Below are positions 14,563 through 26,178 of a stretch of 64,000 nt of DNA, in pieces. The notes beneath the pieces were generated by a model. That model had not been told where the DNA came from. It did no database searches and saw only the letters and a list, made by a program, of their open reading frames with translations. Where the stretch lies: the NCBI RefSeq assembly GCF_007565055.1, contig NC_044568.1, forward strand, positions 39,707,156 through 39,771,155, in the 5' to 3' direction. Position numbers and translations under genes: made by a program. This DNA comes from Rhinopithecus roxellana. Taxonomy: Eukaryota; Chordata; Mammalia; Primates; Cercopithecidae. Position 1 is the stretch's first letter; the number at the start of each line of letters is the position of its first letter.

Positions 14563-15875
14563 CAAGTTGAGCATCCTTAATCTAAAACTACAAAATCTGA
14601 AATGCTCCAATATCTGAAAATTTTTGAGAGCCAACATGATGCCCAAGGTGGAAAACTCTACACCTGACCTCATGTGACTTTGTTAACACTGAAAAAGTGC
14701 CTGTAGATGACATAGTGAAGACAGATGATGGGCTTATTGAGGGACCACAGCAGCATGCGTTCATAGTAGAACAATAAATCATGACAGTTTATAAAATCAA
14801 AGAGAGGAATTCTAAAGACAAAAAAAAAAGGCATTGTTAAGAAGACGGGTGACTCTGGTGAAAACACTTTAAAAAGCCATCTAGCAGAATGCTTCCTTAT
14901 CCCTTTAGGAATAAAGAGAGCCCTCTTCCTGTCCCTCAACTGCTTCTGGTGTTTCTTCTCACCTAAAAAAAAATAATAAGAATACAATGCACAGTAACCT
15001 TTTTACCAAAACTTAGCATCATAGGTGGAGACTAAAAGCCTGCTGTTGTTTGCTGTTGCTATTGTTTAACACACGTACAGTTATTCTGAGGATGCTACTG
15101 TGCTGCTTAATACCTTGAACACGTTTTGTTGTTGTTGTTTTGTTTTTGCTTTTGTTTTCATTTTGAGACAAGGTCGAACTCTGTCACCCAGGCTGGAGTG
15201 CAGTGGCACAACCATGGCTCGCTGCAGCCTTGACCTTCTGGGCCCAAGCGCTCTTCCTACCTCAGCTTCCCAAGTAGCCGGGACTACAGGTGTACGCCAC
15301 GGCACTCAACTAATTTTTGTAATTTTCGTAGAGATGAGGTTTCACCATGTTGCCCAGGCTGCTCTCCAACTTCTGGGCTCAAGTGATCCACCCGACTTGC
15401 CCTACCAAAGTGTTGGGAAGCAGGCATGAGCTACTGGAAAAAGGAGCACGTCATTTTTTCACTATGTTAATTATATGTCATATATTTTTTTACTGTTAAG
15501 TACTTATGTGTGAATAAGTATAAGAAGATGATTGCCTATCAGTAGTATATATAAATTCAAAATCAGAAATGATGGTGATGCCAAACAATCACAGATTGTT
15601 TATACGGGTGGCTAAGATAGTAACACGTTTGCTTTCTGATAATTCGATGTACACAAACTTTGCTCCAGGCATAAAATTATTTAAAATGTTGTAGAAAATT
15701 ACCTTCAGGCTATATGTATAAGGTATATATAAAACAAAAGAATTATATATCTAGACTTGGGTCCCATGCCCAACATCTTTTATTATATATATGCAAGTAT
15801 TCCAAAATCTGAAAATGAATTGAAATCTGAAACTCTTCTGGTCCCAAGCATTTCCGATAAAGGCTACTCAACTTG
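14563..15875. mobile_element. Tigger-type (TcMar) DNA transposon, internally decayed
   Basis: Terminal inverted repeats are visible: CAAGTTGAGCATCC at the left end, and GGCTACTCAACTTG (its near reverse complement) at the right. Each is flanked by a TA dinucleotide (14561-14562 and 15876-15877), the target duplication of Tc1/mariner elements. Subterminal 'aatctgaaatgctcc' and 'ctggtcccaagcatttcc' match the MER6-like group of Tiggers, though the exact family is uncertain. The interior is too eroded to show a transposase and has an AluJ inserted. The same family recurs at 25305-26176, sharing 'gtgatgccaaacaatcaca'. Confidence 0.8.
15124..15436 (-). mobile_element. AluJ-like SINE inside the Tigger
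   Basis: T-rich (GTT)n tail, then 'gtcacccaggctggagtgcag' and 'ctgcagccttgaccttctg'. It runs through both monomers to 'caggcatgagctactg'. J-type wording and divergence fit insertion into the already old DNA transposon. Confidence 0.9.
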
Positions 15876-15897
15876 TATTGTAATAAAAATCAACCTA

Positions 15898-16572
15898 GAA
15901 TCTACAAAGAACTCAAACAAATTTACAAGAAAAAAACAAACAACCCCATCAAAAAGTGGGCAAAGGATATGAACAGACATTTCTCAAAAGAAGACATTCA
16001 TACAGCCAACAGACACATGAAAAAATGCTCATCATCACTGGTCATCAGAGAAATGCAAATCAAAACCACAATGAGATACCATCTCACACCAGTTAGAATG
16101 GCAATCATTAAAAAGTCAGGAAACAACAGGTGCTGGAGAGGATGTGGAGAAATAGGAACACTTTTACACTGTTGGTGGGATTGTAAACTAGTTCAACCAT
16201 TATGGAAAACAGTATGGTGATTCCTCAAGGATCTAGAACTAAATATACCATATGACCCAGCCATCCCACTACTGGGTTATATACCCAAAGGATTATAAAT
16301 CATGCCACTATAAAGATACATGCACACGTATGTTTATCGCAGCACTATTCACAATAGCAAAGACTTGGAATCAACCCAAATGTCCATCTGTGACTGACTG
16401 GATTAAGAAAATGTGGCACATATACACCATGGAATATTATGCAGCCATAAAAAAGGATAAGTTTGCGTCCTTTGTAGGGACATGGATGCAGCTGGAAACC
16501 ATCATTCTTAGCAAACTATCACAAGAAGAGAAAACCAAACACCGCATGTTCTCACTCATAGGTGGGAACTGA
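15898..16572 (+). pseudogene. L1 ORF2 C-terminal fragment
   Basis: Encodes the last fifth or so of ORF2p in good condition, including the cysteine-rich stretch near '[19 protein letters not shown]' (about 16130-16190). It ends at the ORF2 stop in 'gggaactga' (16572). The frame is broken by a TGA at 16217-16219, where a tryptophan-arginine step is expected; homology resumes downstream from about 16252. Without the endonuclease and RT domains it has no function. The low divergence marks it as one of the youngest L1 pieces in the window. Confidence 0.88.
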
Positions 16573-16683
16573 ACAATGACATCACTTGGACTCGGGAAGG
16601 GGAACATAACACATCGGGGCCTATCATGGGGAAGGGGGAGGGGGGAGGGATTGCATTGGGAGTTATACCTGATATAAATGACG

Positions 16684-16885
16684 ACATTCATACTCTGCAT
16701 AAAAGAACTCAAGATTGGCCGGAGACTGCTTAGAAACCATCACAATCATTCTTGTTGGTGACAGTGAAGCTTCAAGAGTGGTCACTTTTCCTATAGAAAC
16801 GCCACAGAGGTGATTCCTGGAACTCATTTAGAATATTAGAATATTTCTTTCCCGGAAACCACACAACCAAGAGTGGGTGCTGACG
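16684..16885. other. 202-bp unidentified insert in L1 3' UTR
   Basis: The L1 3' UTR runs to 'gatataaatgacg' (16683) and resumes with 'agttgatgggtgcag' (16886). The intervening 202 bp is not L1, Alu or any LTR I recognise. TGACG occurs at both junctions (16679-16683 and 16881-16885), consistent with a 5-bp duplication. There is no A tail and no TG...CA ends. It retains a few CpGs. Confidence 0.8.
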
Positions 16886-16977
16886 AGTTGATGGGTGCAG
16901 CACACCAACATGGCACAAGTATACATATGTAACAAACCTGCACAATATGCACATGTACCCTAGAACTTAAAGTATAA

Positions 16978-17008
16978 TAAAAAATAATTAATTAATTAAT
17001 TAATTAAA
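16978..17008 (+). repeat. (TAAT)n tail repeat
   Basis: A-rich L1 tail grown into about five ATTA/TAAT units. Typical microsatellite seeding in an L1 tail. Confidence 0.85.
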
Positions 17009-17043
17009 AAAGGAGGTTCAGGATAAAAAAAAATCAACCTAAA

Positions 17044-20000
17044 CATAATTTCTTCTTTGTAGTCACAAATCCCACTCAAAGGTGAAATTCTGATTATAAA
17101 ATACACCAAAACAAAATTTCTTACTTTAATTAGTATTGGAGGTAGAAATTAATTATTAGATCTATGATTAAGAACAAATGTATACAGTGCATTCTATTTT
17201 ACAAATAGTCATCACTCATAATTTTTTTTTCTTTATAACAGTCTGGATAGTCATTTCATTATAATACTTTTGACAGTGAGAACGAGTAAATTCTCACATT
17301 TTAATTATGTGAGTTGAAACTGAGGATCAGATATTTGAGTTATACTAACTTTCTCCTCCATAGCAAGGATGTTTCTATTTCCTGTATTGAACAATGAAAG
17401 GTTTGGTTTGTTTGCCTCACTGAGAGTTATGAGGTCTTTTCCATTTTTCAAAAAAGTGTATTCTAAATTCTAGACAATCGATTCCAAACACACTTGAAAA
17501 AAGGACAAATGTACTCAGAATAATGGGAAAAAAATTTAATCCAAGCAAAAATCTCTAGAGAAATTACCAAAGAAATGTAGCATACCCAAACAGGTGAGAA
17601 TGAGAAAATAAATATTATAACTTCAATTAAAAATAGAGTACTTAATGGACTGTAAAGAGAGGTGGGAATTAAGTGGCTGATAGATTTCAAACTGCTGAGT
17701 TAAATCTATAATACCTGTTTGCCTTGCTGTAATTTGGAGTCTACCATTGCCTAGAGGTCACCTTTGCAGAAGCAGAGAAAATCAATACATTTCACTATAA
17801 GTTAAGTAGTGTCATTTACCTCTATTAAATAAGGCTTTCATTGTTAGGGAAAAAACACACAGAAAACAACCCAGACCAGCAGTGGATTTTCTGGTTTGCA
17901 AGTAGACATTCCTTGTATAGTTCTTTGTAGTTGTCAAGATCTTTCTGATAGTCTCTGATATTTTGTAGGAGTGAACCTAGCAGAGCTTCTGGTCAGGGTA
18001 CTAATATTAGGCTGATATTTCCAGAGGCATAAATGGTCATTCAAAGTTTAGAACTAGAAAGCCCCAAAGGATTAAATAAAACCTCTGCCCTAGAAAATTC
18101 TGAGGATCAGAAGGAAGGGAAAATCTAATAGGACCATGAACGTAGCCCAAGGAATGATCCCAGTAGGAATAACAAAAATGATCAGAAGCCAGGGAGCTGC
18201 TGGAATAGAGTTAAAGATGATGATTAATGATCAATTATTAATAATACGTTAATTCCTTACTTGGATTCAGCTGAGTTCTTATAACAAGACAGCCATTGTG
18301 CAAAACACCGGAGCCAGAATAATGAACAAAGCAGACACGTCACCTCTCCAAAAGTTTTCACTAACAGTTTAGTGAAATTCACATCATTTCATGTGGAATT
18401 TTGATCCCCACATAACCTGCTATTGAAATACTGAATTAAATGCAAATCTTAGCAAATGTTTTCATTATAGAAATTCATTCCAATTTTACAGTGATATTAT
18501 TTGAGATTTGGAGTCCGACTGCTTCCTCTAAATCTAAAAATAAACCCATCGTCATTTTTCTACTCATTGAAAATTAATTTTAATGGAGTTCATTCTGGCA
18601 AAATGTATTTTATAGTCAGTAGATCTTAATTTATCCTGGTCACAACCATGGTCATCATCAATAGATTGACTTTTTGAATGATGTTGATATGTGGTGATAA
18701 TCCACAACAGAATATCTTCACAAATTTTTAAATTTAAATATGCATTTCATTTCAAATGTGATGGGGAAATGGACTAATTGATTCAAAGTAAAGTAATGTG
18801 GTCTCTGTGTTAGTTAAGTCATAGAGTCTGGATCTAAACTTTATGCAGCTGATTCCTAACTTGTCTATTTAATAGGAGTGTAAACTTGGTTAATTTCTGA
18901 GACTTAGTTTGTGCAAATGAAAACTGGGAAAATTCATAGGATCCTTGTAAAGATTAAACATAATAAGATAAATATGTAGTACAATGTTCAGAATAGGAGT
19001 TATCTCTATATGAAATTCTTACCAGAAAAACATTATTGATATTTACTAGTTACTTCCATAGTAAAAATGATACAATAAATTGTTACTTTTGGGCATCACA
19101 AATATCTGAGACCTATACCTGCATTATTAAATATTATGGTAACCAATAGCCCTACAAAAGCATATTTTTTTAAATTTAAGATGGCACAGTAAATAATAAA
19201 TCAAAAGGAAACAGCAACATAAGTAAAAAATCATAATCAGTTACCCTTTTAATGAGTTAAGATGAGCCTAAAAGGCATAAACACAAAGACTCTACTTATC
19301 CACTTGAAACAGTCCTCATTTAGCTAGATGAATTGAAGAAAGAAAAAAAAAAAAGCAACATATCAAACACCTAGTTTGCCTCAGATCAAACAAATAAATC
19401 ACCAAGTTCAGTCATCACAGTAAGAAGTACAAAACATACTTTCTCTTGAAAATCGTGGACATAGGATCAGATTTTTACATGTGAATATTTCAGGCTATGT
19501 GAAAAAGCTACTTCAATGATTTAGCAATCTCAGTCTCAGGAAAACACGGTCAAATACAGAAAGTGCCTTCATGAAAGCTGCAAATTACCTTACCTTTATA
19601 ATGTTGAGCATTATTATTATCAGGCTAAAAACCAAAACTAGTTTTCTCATATTTGTTTTGGAAGATGTACTTACCTCCATTGCAGAATCAAAAATTGTCT
19701 AATTTCAAAATATTAAGATAGTAAATATCCCTTTTCGTTTTCCTATTGAGATGTCTAAAGACGTATGTCTGAAACAACAACATATAATTTATCTGTCTAA
19801 CTAGATTTCAAATTATTTTGATAAGACAGAGACAGGGGATAGAGAAATTTATGTCGTTTAAATGTGTACAAGTGTTTTGTTTGTAGATAATTAATGAAAT
19901 CTTTTTAATATTTTTATTGTCAAACTAAAAGGGAACTATGTATATTTTGCTGTAGGTGTGATCAATTAATTGTGCCTTCATATTGTGCATACTTAATTCC

Positions 20001-20639
20001 AAGTACAAAAATAAATTGTTTGCAAAGGAGAAGCAAAGTATGAAACTCAGTGCCATCAGATTATGACATTATAAAGATAATTAACAATAAAAATATACCC
20101 ACCCAAGGGAAAAAAATATGGGTGACAATTCATTACTCAAAGATTAGCCAGAAATCTTGGGACTGTTTTCTTCCCATGAGTGACATGCACGAATCTCTGT
20201 TAGCATTGTTCAGCAACATTAGCCCCACAGGTAATCCTCCTCCGCATGACATCCCATTTTTTTAACAGCAAAATTATTATGTGTAGCTGCGAAGGAATAG
20301 CATATTCTTTGGGAAGTTTAAATTACTAATATCAAATCCTTAGATTATCAGATGCCAGTCGCATCACTTTACTTGGGTAATGGGAAAGCCAGAGAAGATA
20401 TCATAACCTTTTTTGGTTTTAATTAAGTCTGTGGAAGCACGAAGTGTCTCACGTGGAAAACATTCCATAAATCTCAGCTTACTCTCCTTGAATATGGACA
20501 CAAAACAAACAGAATTTCTGTTTATAATGTTGGGCTGGAAGGGATTGAAGCCAACCCTTAAAACAGTTCCAAGAAATTAAGAAACTAGTTTGCATCTCTT
20601 AAAAGATGAGATGACTGACAAATTTAATTAATTAAAATG
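17044..20639. other. long unassigned non-coding stretch
   Basis: About 3.6 kb of AT-rich sequence with only a MIR fragment (18810-19010) and an A-rich run near 19341-19354 recognised. Open frames such as 20050-20265 lack any domain or conservation signal that I can see. No RNA gene seen. Confidence 0.45.
18810..19010 (+). mobile_element. MIR fragment
   Basis: Sense MIR order: 'agagtctggatctaaact', 'taatttctgagacttagttt', 'aaaactgggaaaattcata', then 'aagattaaacataataag'. Heavily diverged. Confidence 0.52.
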
Positions 20640-21510
20640 ATATAAGCAAAGTAAAAAGCCAAATGACACAGTGGGAAAAACTGTTTGCCACCTATATCAT
20701 GAAGTATTCATATCCCAGATATACAAAGAGCACCTGAAGAACAGAGAAGAAAAATGCTAGCAGTGCTGTAAAAACTTGGACAGCTCAAATAAAAAGAAGC
20801 GCAAATGCCTCTCAACCATTTGAAAAGATGCTCAACGTTACTCATAGAAAGAGAAATGCATATTAACACTTCGCTAGGATAGCTATTCTAACTATCAGAT
20901 CAGCAAAATTCTAGAAGTTTGACAACACAGTCTGGCAAAGCTGTGGGTAAACAGACTTTTTCTACACTGCTGATGGTAATACAAAATGCTAAAACTATTG
21001 GGGAAGGAAATTTGGCAATACCTGGAAAAAATTACATATTCATTTACTATTTGATGAAACAATTACAGTTCTAGGAATCTATCCCAAAGATACAGTGGCA
21101 ACATATTAAAAAGACATATAAACAAGGCTATTAGTTGTAGCAAATGTATAAATAGGATATTGGCACACAGTGTATTATGCACCTGTAGAAAGAAATGAGG
21201 AATATGGCTGTAAACAACAATGGAATATTCTTTAGGGTACATTGTTAAGTAAAAAGAGAACCAAGATGGAGGGAATGTGTTAGTATGCTACCACACTAAT
21301 TCATATATTATCTTCCATCTCAAGAAAAGGCAATGGAACAATGAACTGTAAAATAAAAGTGCTGCTTTTAAGCAAAGGGAGGGAGAAGGATGGAGAAAAC
21401 AAAGAGATAATTCAGACTTTTATGTATCTACCTTGCTTGAATTTGGAACTATACACATTTTTTACATAACTATTTTCCAAAAATTAAAAAGCAACTCATA
21501 AGAAACAAAA
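20640..21510 (+). mobile_element. old L1M fragment (ORF2 end and 3' UTR)
   Basis: Decayed L1 ORF2 wording in order: 'accatttgaaaagatgctcaacgtt'-like at 20816, 'gagaaatgcatattaa', 'tttctacactgctgatggta', 'caatacctggaaaaaatta' and 'atctatcccaaagatac'. Then comes 3' UTR text with 'cattgttaagtaaaaagag' and 'gtatgctaccac'. This is an L1MC/L1ME-age element with no intact frame. Confidence 0.72.
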
Positions 21511-23609
21511 ATGGCATGGAATAATGATCTTATTACGTATTCAGTTGTCAGCATAACCACCTAGAGAGTTGTTCCAAATAACTATAAAATGCTAATTTTC
21601 CTGCACATCCCTAGTAGCATATAAACTTCATGGTATAAAGAACATCAAGTAAATAGATAAATAAGAGAATCAAACAAACTGTTTTCAGTAATCGGATTTT
21701 TAGTGCTACTGTTGGTATTGTTATACATGATATAGCATAAAGAAAATGAGTAACTTGGTTGTTAATTAGAATTTTGCCATTATTAAATAGCAATATGATA
21801 CAACATGAATGAGATTAAGTAAAAGCCTGAATTTTCTTTAAAATCATTAGTATGAGCTCATTATGTATTTTACCTTAAAATTATAAAATGCAGTATCTTG
21901 GTGCATTGAAAAGTCCCACAAAGAAGAACCAACTTAAAATACCAGAATGCACTCATGGTATCTAGACTGATTGCTAATTACCATTTCCTAAGAAGAAATC
22001 AACACTTAAAGAAATCCTGACTACCAATCTCGGGCAGGACCTATAAAATATGAACCTGGAACATTTTGTCATATCTGAAAGCAGGCAAGCTATCAAAGGC
22101 AGACTAGGTCTAGTCTAGACCTAACTACCAATTTTCAAGAAACACTAGGTTGAACCACTTAAAATTGCCATTTTGTAAATTAAGGCCAGTTGAATATTAG
22201 TAATTTCATATGATTAGGGCTAATACAAGGGCAAGAGGATCATTAAATAATGCTAGAGAAATATTAGCAGTAAGTGTATGGCTTGTGGAAAAATCTACAA
22301 GACTAGCAACTCAATTTCTGTAACAAAAATTTGTGAGAACAACAGATTCAGGGAAGCCTATAAACTGAAAGAGAATAAAAGATGTAGAAGACATCAAATA
22401 AGGTCCAATAATATATAGACCTTATTAGGTAATGATTCAAATGACTCAATCTTTAAAAATCAGGAAACGTGAGTTTCAAGTGGATACTGATTATATGAAG
22501 GAATTAATCTTATTTGTAAATGTGATGTTATGACTATTTTTTCTTAATCTTATCTCTAGAAATTCATACTAAAATATTTATAAGAAGATATTTTCTTCAA
22601 AATATTATGGGTGGGGGATGTTGGGGTAGATAAGATACACATGAAGCAAGATAGGTGTGGGCTTATTAGGGTTATTAGACTCTATTCTCTACTTTTGTAT
22701 ATATTCAAAATTATTCCTTATAAATTACTATTATTAAAAGTAAAATCAAAGGCAAGCTTGAGGATTTTTTTCTTCTTACAGAGAGAAAATCCCTATAAGG
22801 CTTCTTAGATTTTGTTGAGGAGGAACTTTGGGGAATCAAGAAAGAAAATTACAGTTTGTTGATTGCTTATTACAGTCCAGAAATTTGTGCTTGGAGATTC
22901 GCATGTGTTAGCTCAAATTATGTGTGACAATGAGATTTGAGTAAAAAACAAGGTGGCTGCTTTCAATTTAAAATATGCCTCAATGTATATCTATTGCTGG
23001 TATACAAGATATAGGAGCTTCCATGCATGTGAAAAACACTGGGAAGCAAGACTGCAGCATTAACTTTCACAGGATCCAGAAGGTAGGCCGTGGTAGAAGG
23101 AGCACAAAATAAACCAAAACATTCCAGGTGGTTGGCATGAGGATTATGGGAAGGACTTGCTCTTCTACTCCTCATTCAGCTATTGAATAGCCAGATCATT
23201 CTGACTATGCATATGACTGACAAGTTGCTAAGCAGATAATATTTATCCTCTTTCTTTCTTTCTATCTATCTGCACATGCACTCCCTGCTTAAAAATTTTA
23301 AGCACTATAATAAATAAATAACCTTAATCTATTCTCCAAATGGTATTCACGGGTAACGTTTTTTCTTTTGCAAGTCTCATTGACAAATAATGATATGATT
23401 AGGGAGTATTGTGGCTCTGTGAGAATTGTGCTAGTTACATATTTTTATCATCATAGATATCTCATCTGTATAATGGGAAAAAAATTTTTTAGTGTATTGT
23501 GATTGTGAGAATTAATGTCTATGATGCATGCAAGACTCCTGGCATACTAAAGTAGTATGTCTCAGATAACCTAGCAGAGTGTTTATAATTAACAAAATTA
23601 ATAGACTTC

Positions 23610-23790
23610 ATATCAAAGCCTGGCTCTGTCATTTAGGAGCTGGGAGCTCTTAAGCAAGTTACTTTTACTCTCTGAGATTCAGTTTCTCCGCCTAAAAATG
23701 GATCTCACAAATCTATTTGAAAGGCTAATATGGAATAAATAAAGGGCATATTTTGATGTCTGGCAAATAATGCTCAATGCTGGTGAGTCG
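23610..23790 (+). mobile_element. MIR SINE
   Basis: Good sense MIR match: 'agcctggctctgtcatttagg', 'cttaagcaagttacttttac', 'gagattcagtttctccgcc', 'taaaaatgg' and 'tggcaaataatgctcaatgc'. Confidence 0.75.
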
Positions 23791-24924
23791 TCCTTTATAG
23801 CCTTTTGATAATAATTTACTAATATTATTGTTATATTTTATATGGAATTTTATGTTCTGCTCTTTTTCAATTAATATCAGAGCAGTAACATTTACCATGC
23901 CATTAAGAATACTTCATAAACGTCCCTAGTAATGGAAGAAGTACTATATTGACAGGTGCGTATGGATGCTGGAAGACCATTTTCTCCTGGAGAGACATCT
24001 CCTATGCATTTTTATGGGCCAGATTTCCTGAGTAGTAGATGGTGACCAGTTAATCATTTTGTCAAACTATTTTTTAAGGCTTCAAGTTGTCCAGCCATAG
24101 CCAAATGCCTGTATTAATTTTGTGCCACTTAATTTTACTAAATGCAGTCTACCCTTCCTATGTGTGGATGTGTACATGGAAAAGCTTTTGTCTCCTTGAA
24201 CATTATTGTCCATCAAGAAAGGAGTTTCATTTTTGGCTATTTTTTTTTTACAGTAAGGGCAGATAAGCTCCTGAGTGACAGTTAAATTTGTTGACAGTAT
24301 TAAATTGCTAATGCTAATGCATTTTACAATCTTTGGAACTGATTTAATATATTAGACTGCCACTCAAAGTTGTAATAAACAATGCCACACTCTTAGTTGG
24401 AAATCATTCTGTCAGATCTGGAGGCTCTCAAAAATGCCTACCTATGTTCAGAGTTTACAAACACATTTTTATTTCTCTGTGGGCTGCCCCACAAACCAAT
24501 GACATAAATACTTCAATTTGCATTTCTTGTCATAGGGTTTGGAACTTGCGGGGAGCTGTAATAAACACCTGGCAGGATATCTCTGAGGCTGGGAAATCAT
24601 TCTCCACTTAAGGAGGTAAGGATGCTATTTCACTTAAGGGAAACACATGTAAAACTTATCATCTAACTTTATGTGCTTGTCATGACTTCATGTGTATTTC
24701 CCAGGTTTGAATAGAGACAATAGGCACTCACAGGCAATAAAATGACAACAAAAGCAAGAAAGCTTGTCTGCTGAATAACTGAAGAAGCCTAAGACTGAGA
24801 TATGATTGAGTTAAGAAAAGAAAATGTGTATATATATATTTCTTTTTTCTTTGAGTGTCTTCTTAGCTGGCAAGAGAAAGTGTTTGGGCCATCTTAGTTT
24901 AATAACAATAATGGTAATATCCTA

Positions 24925-25165
24925 ATAACATTCCATTTAAAAATTCAAAAAGGATTTTATATATGCTCTCATTTGATTTTCACCATGAACCTGGAAAGTA
25001 GAGAGGAAAAGTAGAAAATCCATAGGGAAAAAAGTGATACATCCAAACTTACACAGCAAACTATATAATATACTGTCCAATATTATATAAGACAGTCCGA
25101 TATATGGGATCCAGATGAACTCAGATACTTTGCTTTACAGTTCTAATGGTTCATTATACTACAGT
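24925..25165 (-). mobile_element. weak MIR fragment
   Basis: Antisense-like order 'tatatgctctcatttgatttt', 'acacagcaaactata', 'ccagatgaactcag'. Only partial matches. Confidence 0.4.
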
Positions 25166-25304
25166 AACTTTCTGGGAAGAAAAATGAGAAAAATGTAATT
25201 TCCTTACATTAATTTGGATGGAACCTTTATAAAAAAAATAGGTAAGTTTGGGATTTGTTCGGGGTAATGTAAATCTAAATCGATTTTAGTAAGCAAAATA
25301 ACTA

Positions 25305-26176
25305 CAGGTTGGGCATCCCTAATCTAAAAATCTGAAATTCCAAATGATCTAAAATCCAAAGTTTTTGAGTGCTGTCATGACACCACAGTGGAAAATTTTA
25401 TACCTGAACTCATGTGAAGGGTCTGGATCAAATTGCAGATGCAATTATTCAGCATCCCCAAGGGATAAAAGGCCCCCTCCCAGCCCCGTTCAGCTGTGAT
25501 GCATCTTTTCCATGCACAGCGTGATGGTGATGCCAAACAATCACACAGTGGACAAGTGGATGGTTGAGACAGTGACACCTTTGCCTCCTGATGATTTAAT
25601 GCAGGGGTTCCCAACCGCTGGGCCCAGGACCAGTGCCAGTTTGCGGCCTGTTAGGAGCCTGGCAGCATCCAGGAGGTGAGCAACAGGGTGAGCAAGGATT
25701 ATGGCCTGAGCTCCGCCTCCTGTCAGATCAGCGGAGGCATTAGATTCTCACAGGTGCCCAGACCCTGTTGTGAACTGCACATGCGAGGGATCTAGGTTGG
25801 CGCTTCTTCTGAGACTCTTTCAACTAATGCCTGATGATCTGAGGTGGAACAGTTTCATCCTGAAACCATCCCCACCCTTCACCGGCCATAGAAAAATCTG
25901 GCACCGGTTCCTGGTGCCAAAAAAGGTTGGGGACTGCTGGTTTAATGTACATATACTTTGTTTCATGCACAAAATTATTTAAAATATTGTTAAAATACCT
26001 TCAGGCTATGTCTATAAGGTGTATGTAAAACATAAATGAAATTTGTGTTTAGACATGGATCCCATCCCCAAGATATCTCATTATGTTATGTGCAAATGTT
26101 CCAAAATTTTGAAAAAGAAAATGAAATCTGAAACACTTCTGGTCTCAAGCATTTCCAATAAGTGATATTTAACCTA
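25305..26176. mobile_element. Tigger-type (TcMar) DNA transposon, second copy
   Basis: Same family as 14563-15875. The left end CAGGTTGGGCATCCC follows TA (25303-25304). The right end 'caagcatttccaataag...aaccta' precedes TA (26177-26178). The interior shares 'gtgatggtgatgccaaac', 'aaaattatttaaaatatt' and 'accttcaggctatg' with the first copy. A hAT element at 25602-25939 interrupts it. It lacks much of the interior present in the first copy, so it is a deletion derivative. Confidence 0.8.
25602..25939. mobile_element. MER1-type hAT-Charlie MITE
   Basis: Ends CAGGGGTTCCCAACC and GGTTGGGGACTGCTG are near-perfect inverted repeats. The flanking 8-mers ATTTAATG (25594-25601) and GTTTAATG (25940-25947) match at seven of eight positions, the hAT-type target duplication. 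Internal 'cctgagctccgcctcctgtc' and 'gaggtggaacagtttcatcc' are typical. Non-autonomous; no transposase. It is younger than the Tigger it sits in. Confidence 0.88.
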
Positions 26177-26178
26177 TA

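Larger units (their letters stand above)
15898..17028 (+). mobile_element. 5'-truncated L1 of Old World monkey lineage
   Basis: Covers the ORF2 C-terminus, the 3' UTR and the A-rich tail. The 3' UTR reads as the monkey L1 type ('gaacataacacatcgggg', 'agttgatgggtgcagcacac', 'catatgtaacaaacctgcac'). A target duplication (AAAAATCAACCTA) ends at about 15897 and recurs at 17029-17041. Two oddities are a 202-bp non-L1 insert in the 3' UTR and a second short A tract beyond 'aggaggttcaggat' after the main tail. Confidence 0.92.
21511..25300. other. long unassigned non-coding stretch
   Basis: About 3.8 kb with few recognisable repeats: MIRs at 23610-23790 and 24925-25165, and an old unnamed repeat-like 3' end near 22560-22740 ('tttgtatatattcaaaatta'). 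A small CTTT/CTAT tract sits at 23252-23271. Between about 24040 and 24620 no repeat is recognisable at all, with several TAAT-rich motifs; see finding. Confidence 0.42.

Noticed and set aside
16684..16885. Mitochondrial or small structured RNA origin for the insert
   Set aside because: I could not match it to mitochondrial rRNA/control-region landmarks or to U6, 7SL, Y or tRNA sequence by eye. A database search is needed, so no origin is claimed.
24587..24620. 'ggaggtaag' donor-like site after a GC-richer stretch, suggesting an exon
   Set aside because: A single donor-like string is frequent by chance. No open frame, acceptor or partner exon is visible.
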